Source: Osedax fenrisi (lineage: Eukaryota > Annelida > Polychaeta > Sabellida > Siboglinidae). From it: 64,000 bases of DNA. The stretch is taken from contig OZ025242.1 of the NCBI GenBank assembly GCA_964019155.1, forward strand, positions 83,254,077 to 83,318,076, written 5' to 3'. The translations under genes were made by a program, and so were the position numbers. The notes beneath the pieces were generated by a model. The model did no database searches. It had not been told where the DNA came from and worked only from the letters and a program-made list of their open reading frames with translations. Every line of letters starts with the position of its first letter. Position 1 is the stretch's first letter. Of this stretch, positions 1-15,294 are shown piece by piece.

Positions 1-685
1 CAATTATGAAGTCGGCCCCCGATGAGTATTCGTAATTATCGACACATCTACTACATGTATGTTAATGGTGATCATAGAAACATTGTTGTTGACACATTGC
101 ATTTTATAGCTATTGATATTCTAAGAATATATGTATACTTCAATTTTTTTTGAGTCATTTTTTACGACACAACACACTGTGAAAATTCCAAAAAATGTCC
201 AGGACATTTTTTTGTTAATTCTATTTTTTATATTTTCTATTCCATTATTATAAAATAAATAGTGTGTTAAAATTTGATAACAAATTATTCATTACAAAGG
301 TTTAAAATACTTATTTTTTATAATTTATTTTATATATATAAAAATGTGTATCTAACTACATGTTAAACTTCACTAGACTGTCGTGTGATCTTAAATTAAT
401 AAAAAATAAATGCGTGTGCCTCATTTTAAGGGTATATCTATTAAGAAAAACATAGTCCAATGTTAATCTGTTAATTTTCAATATTCTATGATCGCCCTTA
501 ACGTATGTGTGCCTAACACTCGAGTCACTGTATCATCGCGTACACACCGTGTCATACTATATACCGTACACGGCAGTATAGAGGTGACACGATGTGTACG
601 GCGTGTCACATATCGTGTCACACATCGTGTCACCGTGTCACCGCGTATACACGCAGTTCTTACTGTTAATAAGTAACGTGATATC

Positions 686-975
686 ACCCCGTACTATACT
701 ATAACACACCCCATACTATACTATAACACACCCCATAGTATACTATAGTATCACCCCGTACTATACTATAACAAACCTCATATTATACTATAACACACCC
801 CATATTATACTATAGTATACCCAATTTACTATACTATAATATACCCCATGTACTATACTATAACACACCCCATATTATACTATAGTATCATCCATACTAT
901 ACTATAATATACCCCATGTACTATACTATAATATACCCCATGTACTATACTATAATATACCCCATGTACTATGGT
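686..975. repeat. Tandem array, 22-24 bp units (CACCCCATACTATACTATAA)
   Basis: About 13 units rich in the short palindrome TATACTATAGTATA. Unit length drifts from 22 to 24 bp left to right. Ends 18 bp before PDE1 exon a and so occupies the branch-point and acceptor region of that intron. Confidence 0.88.
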
Positions 976-993
976 ATAACCGCGTTCACACAG

Positions 994-1119
994 TTCCGAC
1001 CTGTCGATAATGTACAACGACCGCGCCGTCCTGGAGAACTACCACGTCAGTTCGGTGTTCAAGATTCTCAAGGAGGACGACCTCAACATATTGTCGGGCC
1101 TCAAGAAAGAGGAATTCAG
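994..1119 (+). CDS. PDE1: PDE1 exon a (catalytic domain, YNDRAVLEN segment)
   Basis: Acceptor CAG at 991-993 and donor GTACCT at 1120. The first base completes an upstream codon, and the exon ends two bases into an Arg codon. It reads SDLSIMYNDRAVLENYH followed by VSSVFKILKEDDLNILSGLKKEEF, the conserved helix after the catalytic HD region of class I phosphodiesterases. No preceding PDE1 exon is visible in 1-990, so it lies outside. A 22-24 bp tandem array ends about 18 bp upstream of the exon. Confidence 0.93.
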
Positions 1120-1206
1120 GTACCTACTGTAGTGATGTGTAGCAGTGTACGATAGGGTACTAGCATTCGGGCTTCGTATATATAAATCATATATATATAA
1201 ACACAC

Positions 1207-1237
<31 letters not shown>

Positions 1238-3078
1238 TTTATGTGTGTATATATGTATATTTATATTATACGCATAACTAAAATACTATGATAAAACAAT
1301 AATATAATATTCGAGATTCGTCTGCTCGCGTAATAATAAAATGGCGGCCATATTTAATGACACGTGACATTTTCCACGCGGCCCACTGTATTGAGTTATT
1401 TACCGCTCATCGATCATTACGTAACTCCTCCGCTGGTGGCGCCACCACCCGGTACTAACCGAGCGCCGACAACCGAGTAATAACGAGTAATAACGAGTCG
1501 TACCGAGTCGTACCGAGCGTCGTAACCACGTGATGTCGCGAGAGTATTCTCTCGCGTTTTAACGAACATTAACGAACCTATAAAAATCCGCGGCTATACT
1601 ATTTCGCCACATCTTTATCGCTATTTCTCCTCGTTTCTCGTCATTTCGCGTATTTTGTAAGCGTTCACATCGAGCGATACAGCCGAGTGATAGATCGAGA
1701 CAGATCTGTATAGGCAAATAACGGCTGCTTCAACGTTTTCAATTTAGAATATTTCCTATATAGCGGGCAGTAATTTGAAGCTAATTATAACAATTTGAAG
1801 CTAATTATAACAATTTGAAGCATTCTATAGAATTATATATAGTTATCGATGCATTCAATTTATACAATGTGGCTTCGTGCGCCACCTGTAAACAGATACG
1901 AAATCTACCAGTTATTAAAACTCCCCAACTTGAAATATTTTAAATATTTATACATCATTTTTCGAGGATATAATAATAATACTTCATTCTATCATAAATA
2001 TGTTTTTACTATATACGTTATGTTTTATTATAGTGGTAATATAATTATAAAAATGAAAAAAAAATAACGAAAAACAGATATAAATATTAACTATTAAATA
2101 ATATTATTAAAAAAACATAATTATTATGAATATGATTTTTTCTAAATATATTGAAAATTATAGCAATTTTTTTTGAATATAAAAAAGTTCCCGACTTTTT
2201 AGTAACGAAATATTCATAACATTAACATTCTAAGAAAACAGCTACCGAAGTTTATTGAAATATTGTCATGCAATTAAAGAAATTCAGATTTAGTATTTAT
2301 ATTTATATGTATAATTCAAAATAAGTATGTTATAATTTTGATTAGTTTATTAGTATATGAAAATAATTATTATAAGCTTAGATTAGTGTTTACATAATAA
2401 AAATTGGCAGTATATTCGATAATAATCAAATCTATAATAACACATATATTAACATTATGCATATTTTTTAATATTTGTTATATTATTAGGTGTTATAAAA
2501 CATCATTTATACTCATAAATATAGCAAATTTATTTATAATTTTAACATGAAATGATACATAAATGATTTTAAAACTTATTTTCTATATAATATATATTTT
2601 TTTTTTTTTTTCAAAAGAGTAAACTTATGAAGGTATGCTTCAACATTAAGAGGGGTATCCCACTATAAGTATTTAAGGAAATAATGTACGGAAATGTTTT
2701 CTAGAAAGATATTTTCTAGTAAGTTGTAGTGTGACACCCCCTTTAAAGTTACTATATATCCGGCAAGTTGATGGAAAGCAAAGGGGTATCCCACTAAAAT
2801 TATAGTTAACTTGCTAGAAGATCACATTCTAACAAACATTTCCGAAAATGATTACCGGAAATACTGGTAATGGGATACCCCTTTGAGGAATTTAATCGAC
2901 TTTAAGTGGAAGCCACAATATCCTATATTTACATAGAATAGATAGGAAATATGGTTTTTTTTTAAAAGCTGTAAACTTTTTATTTATGATTATTTTATAT
3001 AATTTTGGTTGTATAATGTATAATATTTACATTATAATTACTATTGATTATTTTGTAGTGTATATATTTGTATAGAGT

Positions 3079-3114
<36 letters not shown>

Positions 3115-3821
3115 AAGTGTTTTTAATTCGACGATGTCATATCGCGCTCTATTTCAATAAGTCACCTTAGCTCTGCGAACTTTGACCCTTTACAATATAA
3201 ACACGACCTTCAGGAGTATGTACTAACTGTGCACTCTACTACGTGTGCATCACGTGATATTAAGCATACGAGCGATACGATTCACCGGTAACAATACCCG
3301 AAGTCACGTGTGAACAACGAACACGCCTACTATCGCCATAACCACGCCTACTATCGCCATATCCACGCCTACTATCGCCATTATCGCCACTTCCGTTTAC
3401 CTAATTACTAGTTACATTAAGGACGTGATTGTTTAGCATGTACAGTTGTACGGGTGGACAGGCTAGCTTTATACCTACGCCGTGTATCACCTGCCCGTCC
3501 ACCTGACCGTCCACTTTTCCACCTGTCCACCTGACCACCTGACCACCTGACCACCTGTCCACCTGTCCACATGTCCACCTAACCAACCCCTCGATACACA
3601 ATAACCCCCTAGCGTACCCGGCGATCACTAATCTAACACGCGCGCATCGTATTCACTCGCCAGGGATTTCCGGGGCCTCGTTATCGATATGGTACTGGCG
3701 ACGGACATGTCCTACCATTTCCAGCAGATCAAGAACATGAAGAGTCTCATCTCTCTACCCGAGAAGTTAGTTAGCCTACCCAAGTCGTGGCTCGGTCTGC
3801 TCGTACGTATATATCTAACAC

Positions 3822-3852
<31 letters not shown>

Positions 3853-4026
3853 CTGTATTCACGCGCGTATTATTATACGTATGTATTATATTAGTGGCAC
3901 TACTATTTTTCACTTGAAAACTTTTAACGTGATTTTAATTAATAATTATAATTACCCTCTTTAAAAATAAATATATTAATTATTTTACCTAATATAGAAT
4001 AACTTAATATACATGCACACAAAGAT

Positions 4027-4089
<63 letters not shown>

Positions 4090-4391
4090 ACGTAAATTTA
4101 CACTATACATATATCACACATTATTGTTACATAGTATCAACATATAAATAATAGTTACAAACTAATAAAACTATGTGAATCGGTGCCTCATGTTTATATT
4201 ATAATAATTAGATAATATGTTTTATATATGTATATGCATGTGATTTAATTACATTATAGATTACTTATATATATATATATATAAATATATTATAAATAAT
4301 AATTCTATTATAATTACACAAGAATATCTTATAATATATTTATATATATATATGTAAAAATAAGATATATAAATGTATATATATATATATA

Positions 4392-4449
<58 letters not shown>

Positions 4450-5980
4450 CGTGTGTTTGATGTATGGTACGAATAATCTGCATTTATAATTAATATTAAC
4501 ACGGCACGCCATTCTTTGCACGATATTCAATTTTTATTAAATTACTCATAACGTGTGTTCATGCGCACACGCACGCACGCACACACGCGCGCACACGCTA
4601 CTGCGTACATGCCTATACATATACACGGACGAAACACTTTTCACTATCGACTTTACCATCTTCGAATGTATTCGATTTCTTTCCTAACCTTTGACCACTC
4701 GTACGGCAACGCGCACGTCATTCAACGCTTGGTTACGCCCATAGCGACACGCCCATAGTGACACGCCCCTCGGCTAGCTAATAAGCTAGTCTGCTTTTAA
4801 TCGTTGATATTGATTTGGTGGACACGTCAACCGAAACTTATTCTCATCGTAGTAATGAGTACGTAATAATTAGTCCGGTTGACTTCTCGTTCGACCGCCG
4901 GCTTGACCTAACGTGATTTCTAACCGGAAACGTACGATTTCGATTCTTTTTTGGAATGTACTCATGATGATTACTAATATTGATTTAAAATGTAATACTT
5001 TACCAAAACGATATCAATGTGCATGCCTATTTTCTACTTTTATATTTGTTAAATAATCAGAATTATTAATTTAATTTGCATATTATATTCATATATTTTC
5101 TTTAATTATTTTATCACCGGATATTTTCATTAATATTTGATATAATCTCTTAACTGTATTTTTTTGAAAAATGTAATAATCTAAAATATATTTTATATAC
5201 AATATGAACATGTATTACTTAATTGTTTAATAATGATAAGTCATAATTTTTAATTCGCGATTTTGTTGAACAAAGATAAATATTGCACGTATACTATATA
5301 ACCGATATGCATGTTATGACTTTTTAGTTTAATCAAGCTAGTTTATAATAGAATACATTTAAGTATTATTACATTTTAAATGTAATTGAATATTTGCCAT
5401 ATTCCACCGCTTTTGCTTAGTTATGGGATCACGATGAAAGTTTTCCTGTCGACAATATACCCTTATGAAACATAGATTGAATCCTACATCGATGGTGGCA
5501 AGACTCAGAATTACACAGCGTCCTCATAGTGTTGAGTTTAATTTCTAAATTACTTCTGCATCCTAACAGTAATTAGTATTCTCTAACCCTGTTACTTTTC
5601 TTATTGCATCATTAATTAGTTTACTTATATTACTTAGTTTTATTAACCCTGTTTTCTAATATGTTTTTTAAATAACATTTATTTGACAATTTAACATTTA
5701 TTTTATAACATATGATATTATATATATATTCGTTATTATTAGTAATATATAATCAAATATAAGTCAGAATGTTAATATAAATTATATCTATATTACTCTA
5801 TATATAATATTTTACTTTTAATTATAGTTTATTAATATTATAAATATTAAAATACTAATTTATTTAAGAATACATATTAATTAAATTAAATATACACAGA
5901 TATTATAAGACATAATCAATATACTATAGTATATATATATAGGTATACCTATATATAATGTATTATTTACATACATTTAA

Positions 5981-6018
<38 letters not shown>

Positions 6019-7282
6019 ATAATTATATATACATATAATTACATTTATTACTATTATTAATATGTATAATTAGTATACTAAAGTCATTACTAATATACTT
6101 CATATTAATCATATTAATGTTATTTTAATGTATGTTATCGTATATTATTATATCTTAATTATTTCTAATTATTTATAATATTTTTTAAATATGATTATCA
6201 AAAACGTTATATCGTATTGTTGTATATGTATATAGAGCAACATTGATTTAATACATAACCGTTTTTATCTCAAATGTTACAATGGGAATAACATATTTGA
6301 TCGCATCGTATATCAACAACGTAGTAGATATCAACTAATAAACTTCATCTTTTTAAATTACCTCTCTCTGATTTAAAGCAATTTACTCAAGGAGTAATAT
6401 CCCTCAATATTAGTATAAGTACCTCATATACTTAGAGAAAGAACTCAATTCTGTAGTAAGAACCCTCTCCTTGCGTATAAAGAAACCTACCGTATTAAAG
6501 TAATAATAACCCCACTATTTTAGACAATATATTTTAGAGCATGAACCTTTATTCAGATTAAGAACCCTTTCCAATAAAATAAATAAAATGCACTACTAGT
6601 AAGAATCCTCAATCGCTAACTCCACTACTACTTTAATGTAACTATTTAACCCTCATCGCTAACTCCACCACTTTAACATAACTATTCAACCCTCGTTGCT
6701 AATTATCGGGAGTTAACCAGCGGTTAGAGAAAGCTCGTTAACTTCTACATCACGTACGTGCTCTAGATAAACATCGTCGTTTAGCGATCACGCGATCTAT
6801 CATTTCGTACGCGTCAGCATTAAGTATGATCGGGTGGTTCGTTGACGTCATAGGCAGTGATAGGGGGTACCCCGTGGGACAGGCGTGTATAGCCGTTTAG
6901 TAGCGCTAGCGATAAGTGCATTAGCGGCGAGAGCCGGTAATGCAGACAAACTAGTAATCGCCGTGCGGTGCTGTTGTTGCCGTGTCCCAGGACGGCCGTC
7001 GTCTGCAGCCGGCTAGAGGTGACGGTGCTGCTACCGGCGGTCGGGGTGTCGACCACTTCGCTTTATTACAGCGCCACCGCATGCCGAGTTGTGACGAGAT
7101 GCGACGATATATAACCGGCGTTTTAAAGTATACGTTTATAGCGTTGTTAACACGTGAAACGTTTAGAGTTCTAGAATGCGGGTTATGAGAGCATTTTTAA
7201 TTAATTTTATTTAATAAAATAAATACTAGATTAAAGTTTTGGTTCATTTGTAATAATGTTATAACATTATATGTATACATTT

Positions 7283-7316
<34 letters not shown>

Positions 7317-7491
7317 GTATACAGTATACACCCTTATATAACATTATGTATGTATCTCTTTTATAAATAATAAACATGTGAATAATACCATCTGCAGATG
7401 GTTTAAACTAGTTTAATCTAGTTTAAGTTATTCTATTTGTAATCTACTATTACCAGAATTATAATTTTAAATCATTTATTAATAACATGTA

Positions 7492-7538
<47 letters not shown>

Positions 7539-7830
7539 TACATATATATTATATATTTAGAATAATGCCATTATAAATAGATTTATATTATTGATGGGAG
7601 TAAAGGCTATTTCCTAAAAAATTAATGAATTATGATTAACTATGTAATATTAAAAAATCTATCTAAATTCAAGATTGTATATATATATATGTTATATATA
7701 ACAACTATAATATATAATGTAATATACAATTCAATATATATATACTATTTATTAAAATAACTTGATCTCGCCTATATGCTATAGGCTATATATATATATA
7801 TATATATATCTGCAGACTTCACTTTATAAC

Positions 7831-7874
<44 letters not shown>

Positions 7875-8498
7875 CGAATATATATAATATTGACCCGAAT
7901 GGACGAGATATAGATAGCAACACATCGGCACTAATATACATTCTCTTGACACTAATAGACGTCACTTATTGACACTAGTACACCTTTCCTCAAAGATTAA
8001 CTTTCATCATTATTATCATCACCAACGTCACCGGCACGAACACACGTACTTATAGATAGCGCACGCACACGCACGCACGCACACACGCACCACTTGCACG
8101 CGCGAACCCACGCGTTGATACGCCCACCACCGTGCGCGCGCGCGCGCGCGGGGTCACCGAACAGTGACCCCGCCGCCCGCAAGGTCGTGACCCCGTGGTG
8201 GCGGCGGTGTCGTCGTCGTCGTCGTCTCGAACTTTAACCTTTCACGCTACTTTACTGACCATCGTCGTAACGAAACCACCGGACACTCGATACCACCACG
8301 TTAACGTCAGCAACTCGGCCTTCCATAGCATGGACAAGTCGAAGGCCATGTCTCTGGTGATTCATTGCGCCGACATTAGTCATCCGGCTAAAACCTGGGA
8401 GATACATCATCGATGGACCACACTTCTTCTCGAAGAATTCTTCTTACAGGTTCTTCATCCCTATGGGATACATGGTTTATATATACATACACACAACC

Positions 8499-8536
<38 letters not shown>

Positions 8537-8852
8537 TAGTAAATTGCTATGCATGATATCCGAAATGTGTATACTTTTTTTTAATATAATTAATTTAGAT
8601 TTCTAGCGAAATATTGTTAAATTATATTATTTTTTATTTTAGTTTGTATAACTATAGTGTGGCTAATCTATAACTTCTTGACATATATTACATAACACAC
8701 ACACACATATATATATATATGTGTGTGTGTGTTTTCGGGCGACAACATAGAAAAGATATTGATCTTTATCTGAAGCCCTTTAAAGTAAATAACAATTTAA
8801 TTAATTTATATACTTCGTACGAAAAAAATGTAGAACTTTCTTCTAATAAATA

Positions 8853-8912
<60 letters not shown>

Positions 8913-10594
8913 TTACTTGGTATACCGTTGAACACAACAGGGAGATAAAGAAACGGAACTCGGACTGCCCATAACACCGCTGTGCGACAGGAACAATACT
9001 CTCGTAGCAGAATCGCAAATAGGTAGGCTGGTGACCTCACGTGGTGACCTCTAAATCACAGTGATGACCTCTATATGACACGTGATACCTGTAGAGATAC
9101 GATCTAATGATATGCGCGCGTAATCTATTCGGCGGGCTGTTATCGTGATCGATAGATTTTAATATTTTGAATTTAACTATATTCATTATATATGATATAT
9201 ATATATTAATAATTATAAATTGATAGTAAATGAAATCATATAAATATACTGAATATTAGTATATATATATGGTAAATATGATATATTAGTTGACGTGATG
9301 TATGTTTGGGGAGAGCGATAATGAACGTATCAGGAGATACAATAATATACAATAACGCTGATAGTAAATAGAAAATTAACTATAATAACTGTAGGTACGA
9401 GATAAAACTAGTATTTGTAACAATTCTGAGTTAGTGGGATTATGAGTTAGAGGGAGCCAGAGTAAACGATGTTGTCTATGTATATAGGTAATTTTCGTAA
9501 ATATACTAACTCAAACTTTAAAAAAATACTAGTTAGATATTGTACCTACATAAATACACGGTCGTGTTTTAATAAGTTACAATTACGATTACGATATAGG
9601 ATATAAATAAATAACGCAATATTAATCATAATTCGATGAATGGCGAAATGCAGCTCGGCCCAAAAATCCTTTAAGGGCGGGTGGGAGTGGGGGAGGGCGT
9701 GCGGGGTAGTCGTGTTTTTATATCGTTATACTAACGGAGTTGGTTGGGTTTTTGGTTGGGTTTGGGTTTAGCTATACAGTTCGTAGACCCCGACGTTGTT
9801 ATGGTTATGTTCTCATCGCATATAGAATAGGTCAGTTGTCGTGTCCTCGATGCAGACACACGACCCGCCTATTGTTAGCAACACCAAATTGACAAGTCGC
9901 ATTCGCTGTATTCCGTTACATAATTCATATAGATATTGGTTGGGGTTTGGGTTTGGGTTTGGGTTTGGGTTTATGTTTGAGTTTGGATTTGTGTTTTGGT
10001 TTATGTTTGAGTTTGGGTTTGGGTTTATGTTCGAGTTTGGGTTTGGGTTTGGGTTTATGTTTGAGTTTGGGTTTGTGTTTTTACTATAATATAGTACATT
10101 TTTTTGGCCGGTATTTTTAATACATAGGGGTGGGTTTGAAAATAGTTTATAACTCCGTAATTCGATATATCTGAAATTAATATATCAGATACATTTCTAT
10201 CCATATCTTCGATTCTATTCTAACGGGAGTTTACCATACACACTCAGAAAAATAAGCGAGTCTTTTTCTCTCAAAAAACTAGTCTTTTTATTTGGTATAA
10301 AAAAACTAGGGTAAATTAAATTGACTCGGTATGAGCTAGTCTATTTCAGAAACAAGGCCTATTCTTTATTAGCGAGTATATTCAGAATTAAGCTCTAGTC
10401 AATTAAACAATAACAATTACTTTATTAATTATGAAATTTATTATTTATATATAATGTGTACCATATATTACATATATGTAATTAAAAGAGGCATATTTAT
10501 ATATATATATATATTTATATATATAATATATAATTATAATATTAATATAATACTAATAATTAATAATAATTATAATATTACAATTTATTTAAAT

Positions 10595-10628
<34 letters not shown>

Positions 10629-12973
10629 AAATGACTAGGTAGAAAAATTGACTCGCTTAGGGCTAGTCATTCGAAATGTATGCTAGTCATGACAAAAAAG
10701 ACTAGCCTTTTGAAAAACTGACTCGGTAAAGCGAGTCATTTTAAAAATGACTCGCTTTTTAGCAAAAAGACTAGCTTATTTTCTGAAATGACTCGCTTTT
10801 CTTTTTGAGTACACACGTATCGTTCCAACAACTACTATCTAGTAACGACTGCCTCGTTCTCCGCCCCGCAGGATTCATCGATTTCATCGTGGACCCGAGT
10901 TTCCAAGTGATGGGCGACATGCTTGAGAAGATAATCGAACCGCTCCAACGACGTAATACTAGTGTTCAACGTTGCATGATTAGTGAAGAGGATGCGGCGT
11001 TTAGCAGCGTCAGCAGTTCCGCCCCTGCCGCGAACACGCCCCCTCCCGCCACGCCCAGAACGCGCGCCACGTCTTCGCCATCTTGTAACGCCGCCACAAC
11101 GGCCGGTTCAAAGTGTAGCTCGGTATCGAACAGCAGCGTTCCGACGAGTAGATCGGCTACGGTGTCTCCGAGTCAAGGTCAATGAGAGGGCGTGGCTATG
11201 ATGACGGTGGCCGGTGCGGGCGTCGACCGATGCGCGCGCGCGCGTCGCATGTGTATAGCGCTCGCGCGCGATATCATTCGTGTGGCGTGTGTATGTATGT
11301 ATGTACATATGTATGTTGCCGGCATATACTGGAACACGGGACTCTCGTAAATAGTAACGTATATTCTTTCGTAGAAAAATCACCACGTAAACTGATGTTT
11401 ACATTTCGGATATAGGGCTCCGCGATAACGTGCTAATATTATGATTCATACGGATGATTCATTCGATTACGTAACGCTAATTTACATTTTTTAAATCGTT
11501 CATTTTAATTACGTACGAAATTGATTACGTTATTATAATATTTATATACGTCGAACGATGCGTATGAACGATGACATATATTTTCATTTCGACATTTCAA
11601 TCATCTCTCAGCCACGCACACGCTCTAAGCAATAACGACTGTCCTTTGTAATAGTATACCCGAGATCATCGATTCAGATGTGTGATGTCATATAGTTATG
11701 ACGTCAGCGCAACCGCCAATCATCCACCCGAATCACCGTTCACCCTTAGAAATCATTAATAGTGCTCTTTTTTCTTGATAACATCTTTTTCACTTCCTGT
11801 ACGCGCGCAGTGTTATCGCGTTACATCGCGAAATCTCGTTACGTCACGTGCTATCGCGTGAGAGTGACGTCACGCGGCCATTTAGACACATTCAGTTAGT
11901 AACGGTGCATGCTGGTATGTGCGTACGTATATGAATGGATAGATACACGAATGCACGCACACCCACACACACACACCCACACGTTTAGAGAGAGAGAGGG
12001 ATACGTAGATCGCAATCCCGTTACACACATACGTACGTAATGATGTCGGTCTAGTCTCGCCTCGTTCCATTGTTAACTCGGCCTATAGGTTTCACGTTTA
12101 AATTCACCGTATCACGTTTTCAGGAGGGGCGTGTCTAGAAGTTGATCGAGTGTGGGTGGAGCTATTGAATAATAATAAAGCGAAATGGAAGGACCAAGCT
12201 GCTATAGGTTACTATTATCACACACTATAGAGGATAATAGTATGCGAATTATCATGTATGTACATATAGTATTATTTATATGTACATGTATAAATATGAT
12301 GTATTTATGACAATTTTTAAAAACTATTATTACATTGTAATTATTCGATACCGCGTATCTACATTGTGCATGGAAGTGGACTCGTGTAATGATCAAACTA
12401 ATGGCACTAGTATCCTAACCAGAGTTATATAACATACAAGTATATTTTTGAATATCAAATCATAGGTACAATAATAATACTGTGTATATATTTTGTATAA
12501 ATTTAATTTTACAAATTTAATTTTATTTCAACATTTATTTCGTATCGTAATCGATATAATCGCTTTATAGTATCACGTGATGGGATTCCCTTCGTCATCC
12601 AATTATTAAATTATTAATTAAACAATAATATAAATAGTTACTATACGAACATCCTTAATTTTATAATATATTGCATACTACAATTAACATTGTTTGTTCT
12701 TCCGTATAGTTAGTAAATTCATCACAGCGAGTGTTACACTGTAAAATAATAATTATACTAAAACCGCATACTTTACGTGTGCTTATAATAATACTTACTT
12801 TCACTGTGACTTGTTATAAGCTTGATAATCGCGTATGGCAACCGTAACGAGCAACACATGTGTACTAGCGATAGTACTGTACTAATACGAACATTCGCTT
12901 GAATGTGTAACTATGAATATTTAATAAAATTACTATATAAATACATGTATATGATTGTGTATGTTGATGTGCG

Positions 12974-13008
<35 letters not shown>

Positions 13009-13775
13009 ATATGAGTTCTATTCAGAATGATTAATTCCATAATATCAGATATTTCGTATACGTCGATAATAATAATACAACTGGCAACAGATGCGATAGA
13101 AAGAAAAGCGGCGGCCGACGAAGCTAAACTGCACGAAGATAGAAGCGACTCCGGAGTGGAATCTCCGGACGAGGGAAGTCCGCCACGCCCCGTAGCGGGC
13201 GTCGAGCCGCCCAAAAGTGGCGCCGGCGGCGCCGCGAAGCCCGCCATAGCCGAGAAACCGAAATCGATGGCGCGAAAACGTTCCACCAATAAGATTACGT
13301 CACCGGGTGGCGGCGCCACTATCGCTGCTCCGGTGACGTCGACCACCGGCACAGATATTAAATCCACTGGTAAATAATAGCGAATGATTGTCAAATGATC
13401 GGCGTAATGTTGTGGGACGGCCGGCAAACAGCCTCGTTCTCGTTGTGGTCGTGATTTCGTGAACACACTCACGCACACACGCGCGCGCGCTCGCGCACAC
13501 GTGTGCGCGTGCGACTGTGTGCATGCGGGCGGGCGGGTGGGCGGCTGTGCACCGGCCCTGGCGCGTTATCGCCCACAATTCCGAACTCTATTTTTACATA
13601 AAACAGTTCATCGTCATCATCATCATCATCATCATCATCGACAACCTCATCAACCTCCTCCCCATCCTCATCCTCATCGGAAAAGTGAGAGTTTCGTGGG
13701 GTTTCGCCTTTCGATTACGTTCATTGCGTAGCAGCACTTTTGTCCAATGCATGTCCTTCATATATGTCTTCGATC

Positions 13776-13820
<45 letters not shown>

Positions 13821-14734
13821 GTATATTACAGGGAGCTTATTGTTGCTCAACTTATAGACTTATCTTACACTAACACATAGAAGTGACCTTCGAGATCGAG
13901 GTCACCATACCAATATCACACACACACACACACACACGATGATTCATGTCAGCCACGTCTACTTCCGAATTATCATGACGTCATCTTAACGCTACACTAG
14001 CATGATACGAGTGTACCGCGCACCCACACACCCACGCACCCACACACCCACACACCCACACACCCACACACACACAGATATAGAGATAGTAAGATAGGGA
14101 GTTCCCCCGAGAGATAACGAGTGTCCGTCCTGCCACCGACTTCCTACTCGATTAGCCAATCATCGCTAACCATCATATTTTGTACCATCAATTATGTATT
14201 ACCATTATTATAATATACTATTATGATTACCACTATTATTATCATTACTATTATCATCATTTCTTGAGTAATACTACATCGTCATCGTCATCACTATAGT
14301 GAGGGTGGGGGTATACCCCCGGCGCCACTAGCGATGTTACCCAACACCCGCCCCGTTGTACTCGCGTCCACTTCAGTGGTCTCGCCAGAGTCGCCGGTCA
14401 CCTATGAACCCTGACCCTGACCCGAACACACACACACATGCATGTAGCGTGTTAGCGACACCGCGACTTCTAGCCACACCGTACTACTTTAAATAACTAT
14501 TTGAAATAAATGATTTACGATACCCCCCTCCACGCGCGCGCTATTGTTTCGTAATCGTTACGTACTCCGTTACATTACGTCATTGTACTCCGTTACACGT
14601 GTGTACTCAGTTACACGTACATAATATATAAATTAACTGGTATATGTATTACGTATAATAAAAATATAAATATAAATATATATAAACGAAAATACAAGAA
14701 CACAAACGTACAACTAACTATATGTAATATAACG

Positions 14735-14784
<50 letters not shown>

Positions 14785-15244
14785 TTGTATATTTGTATAT
14801 GTTTATGATGTTTTCGAGATGCTACGCTCGTCATATCACACGACCGGATCTCTACTTAACCCAGGTTTATCTTCGTATACGATATGATTTTATTTGAATT
14901 TTCGAAAACGTCGAAGAGATAACATTTATCGCTCGGACATCGTTGCCCGAGAGGAGATACATGCGTTTTGTCCGTGTCATTCGATAAATGGTATCTGGTG
15001 TTTCTGTTTTCGAAAACTCGATTAAATGTCTATACATACATATATATATATATATATATGCATCATCTATGAAAGTCTATCGAAGTTGTATGCTTACTGT
15101 TGTTAAACATAACTGTCAATCATTCGTGATATATTAAATGTACTTGATTTCATTTACTTTTCGACATTCATATTTTAAATACTATACTATGAATATATAT
15201 GATACATAAAAATTAACAAAACTTTATTGTAACTATAGTTACTT

Positions 15245-15294
<50 letters not shown>

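Noticed and set aside
9939..10085. Telomeric repeat
   Set aside because: The unit is TTTGGG with many variants, inside a PDE1 intron, and too short for a chromosome end.
13459..13780. His-rich and Ile-rich ORFs
   Set aside because: They are two frames of a CAT/ATC microsatellite inside a PDE1 intron.
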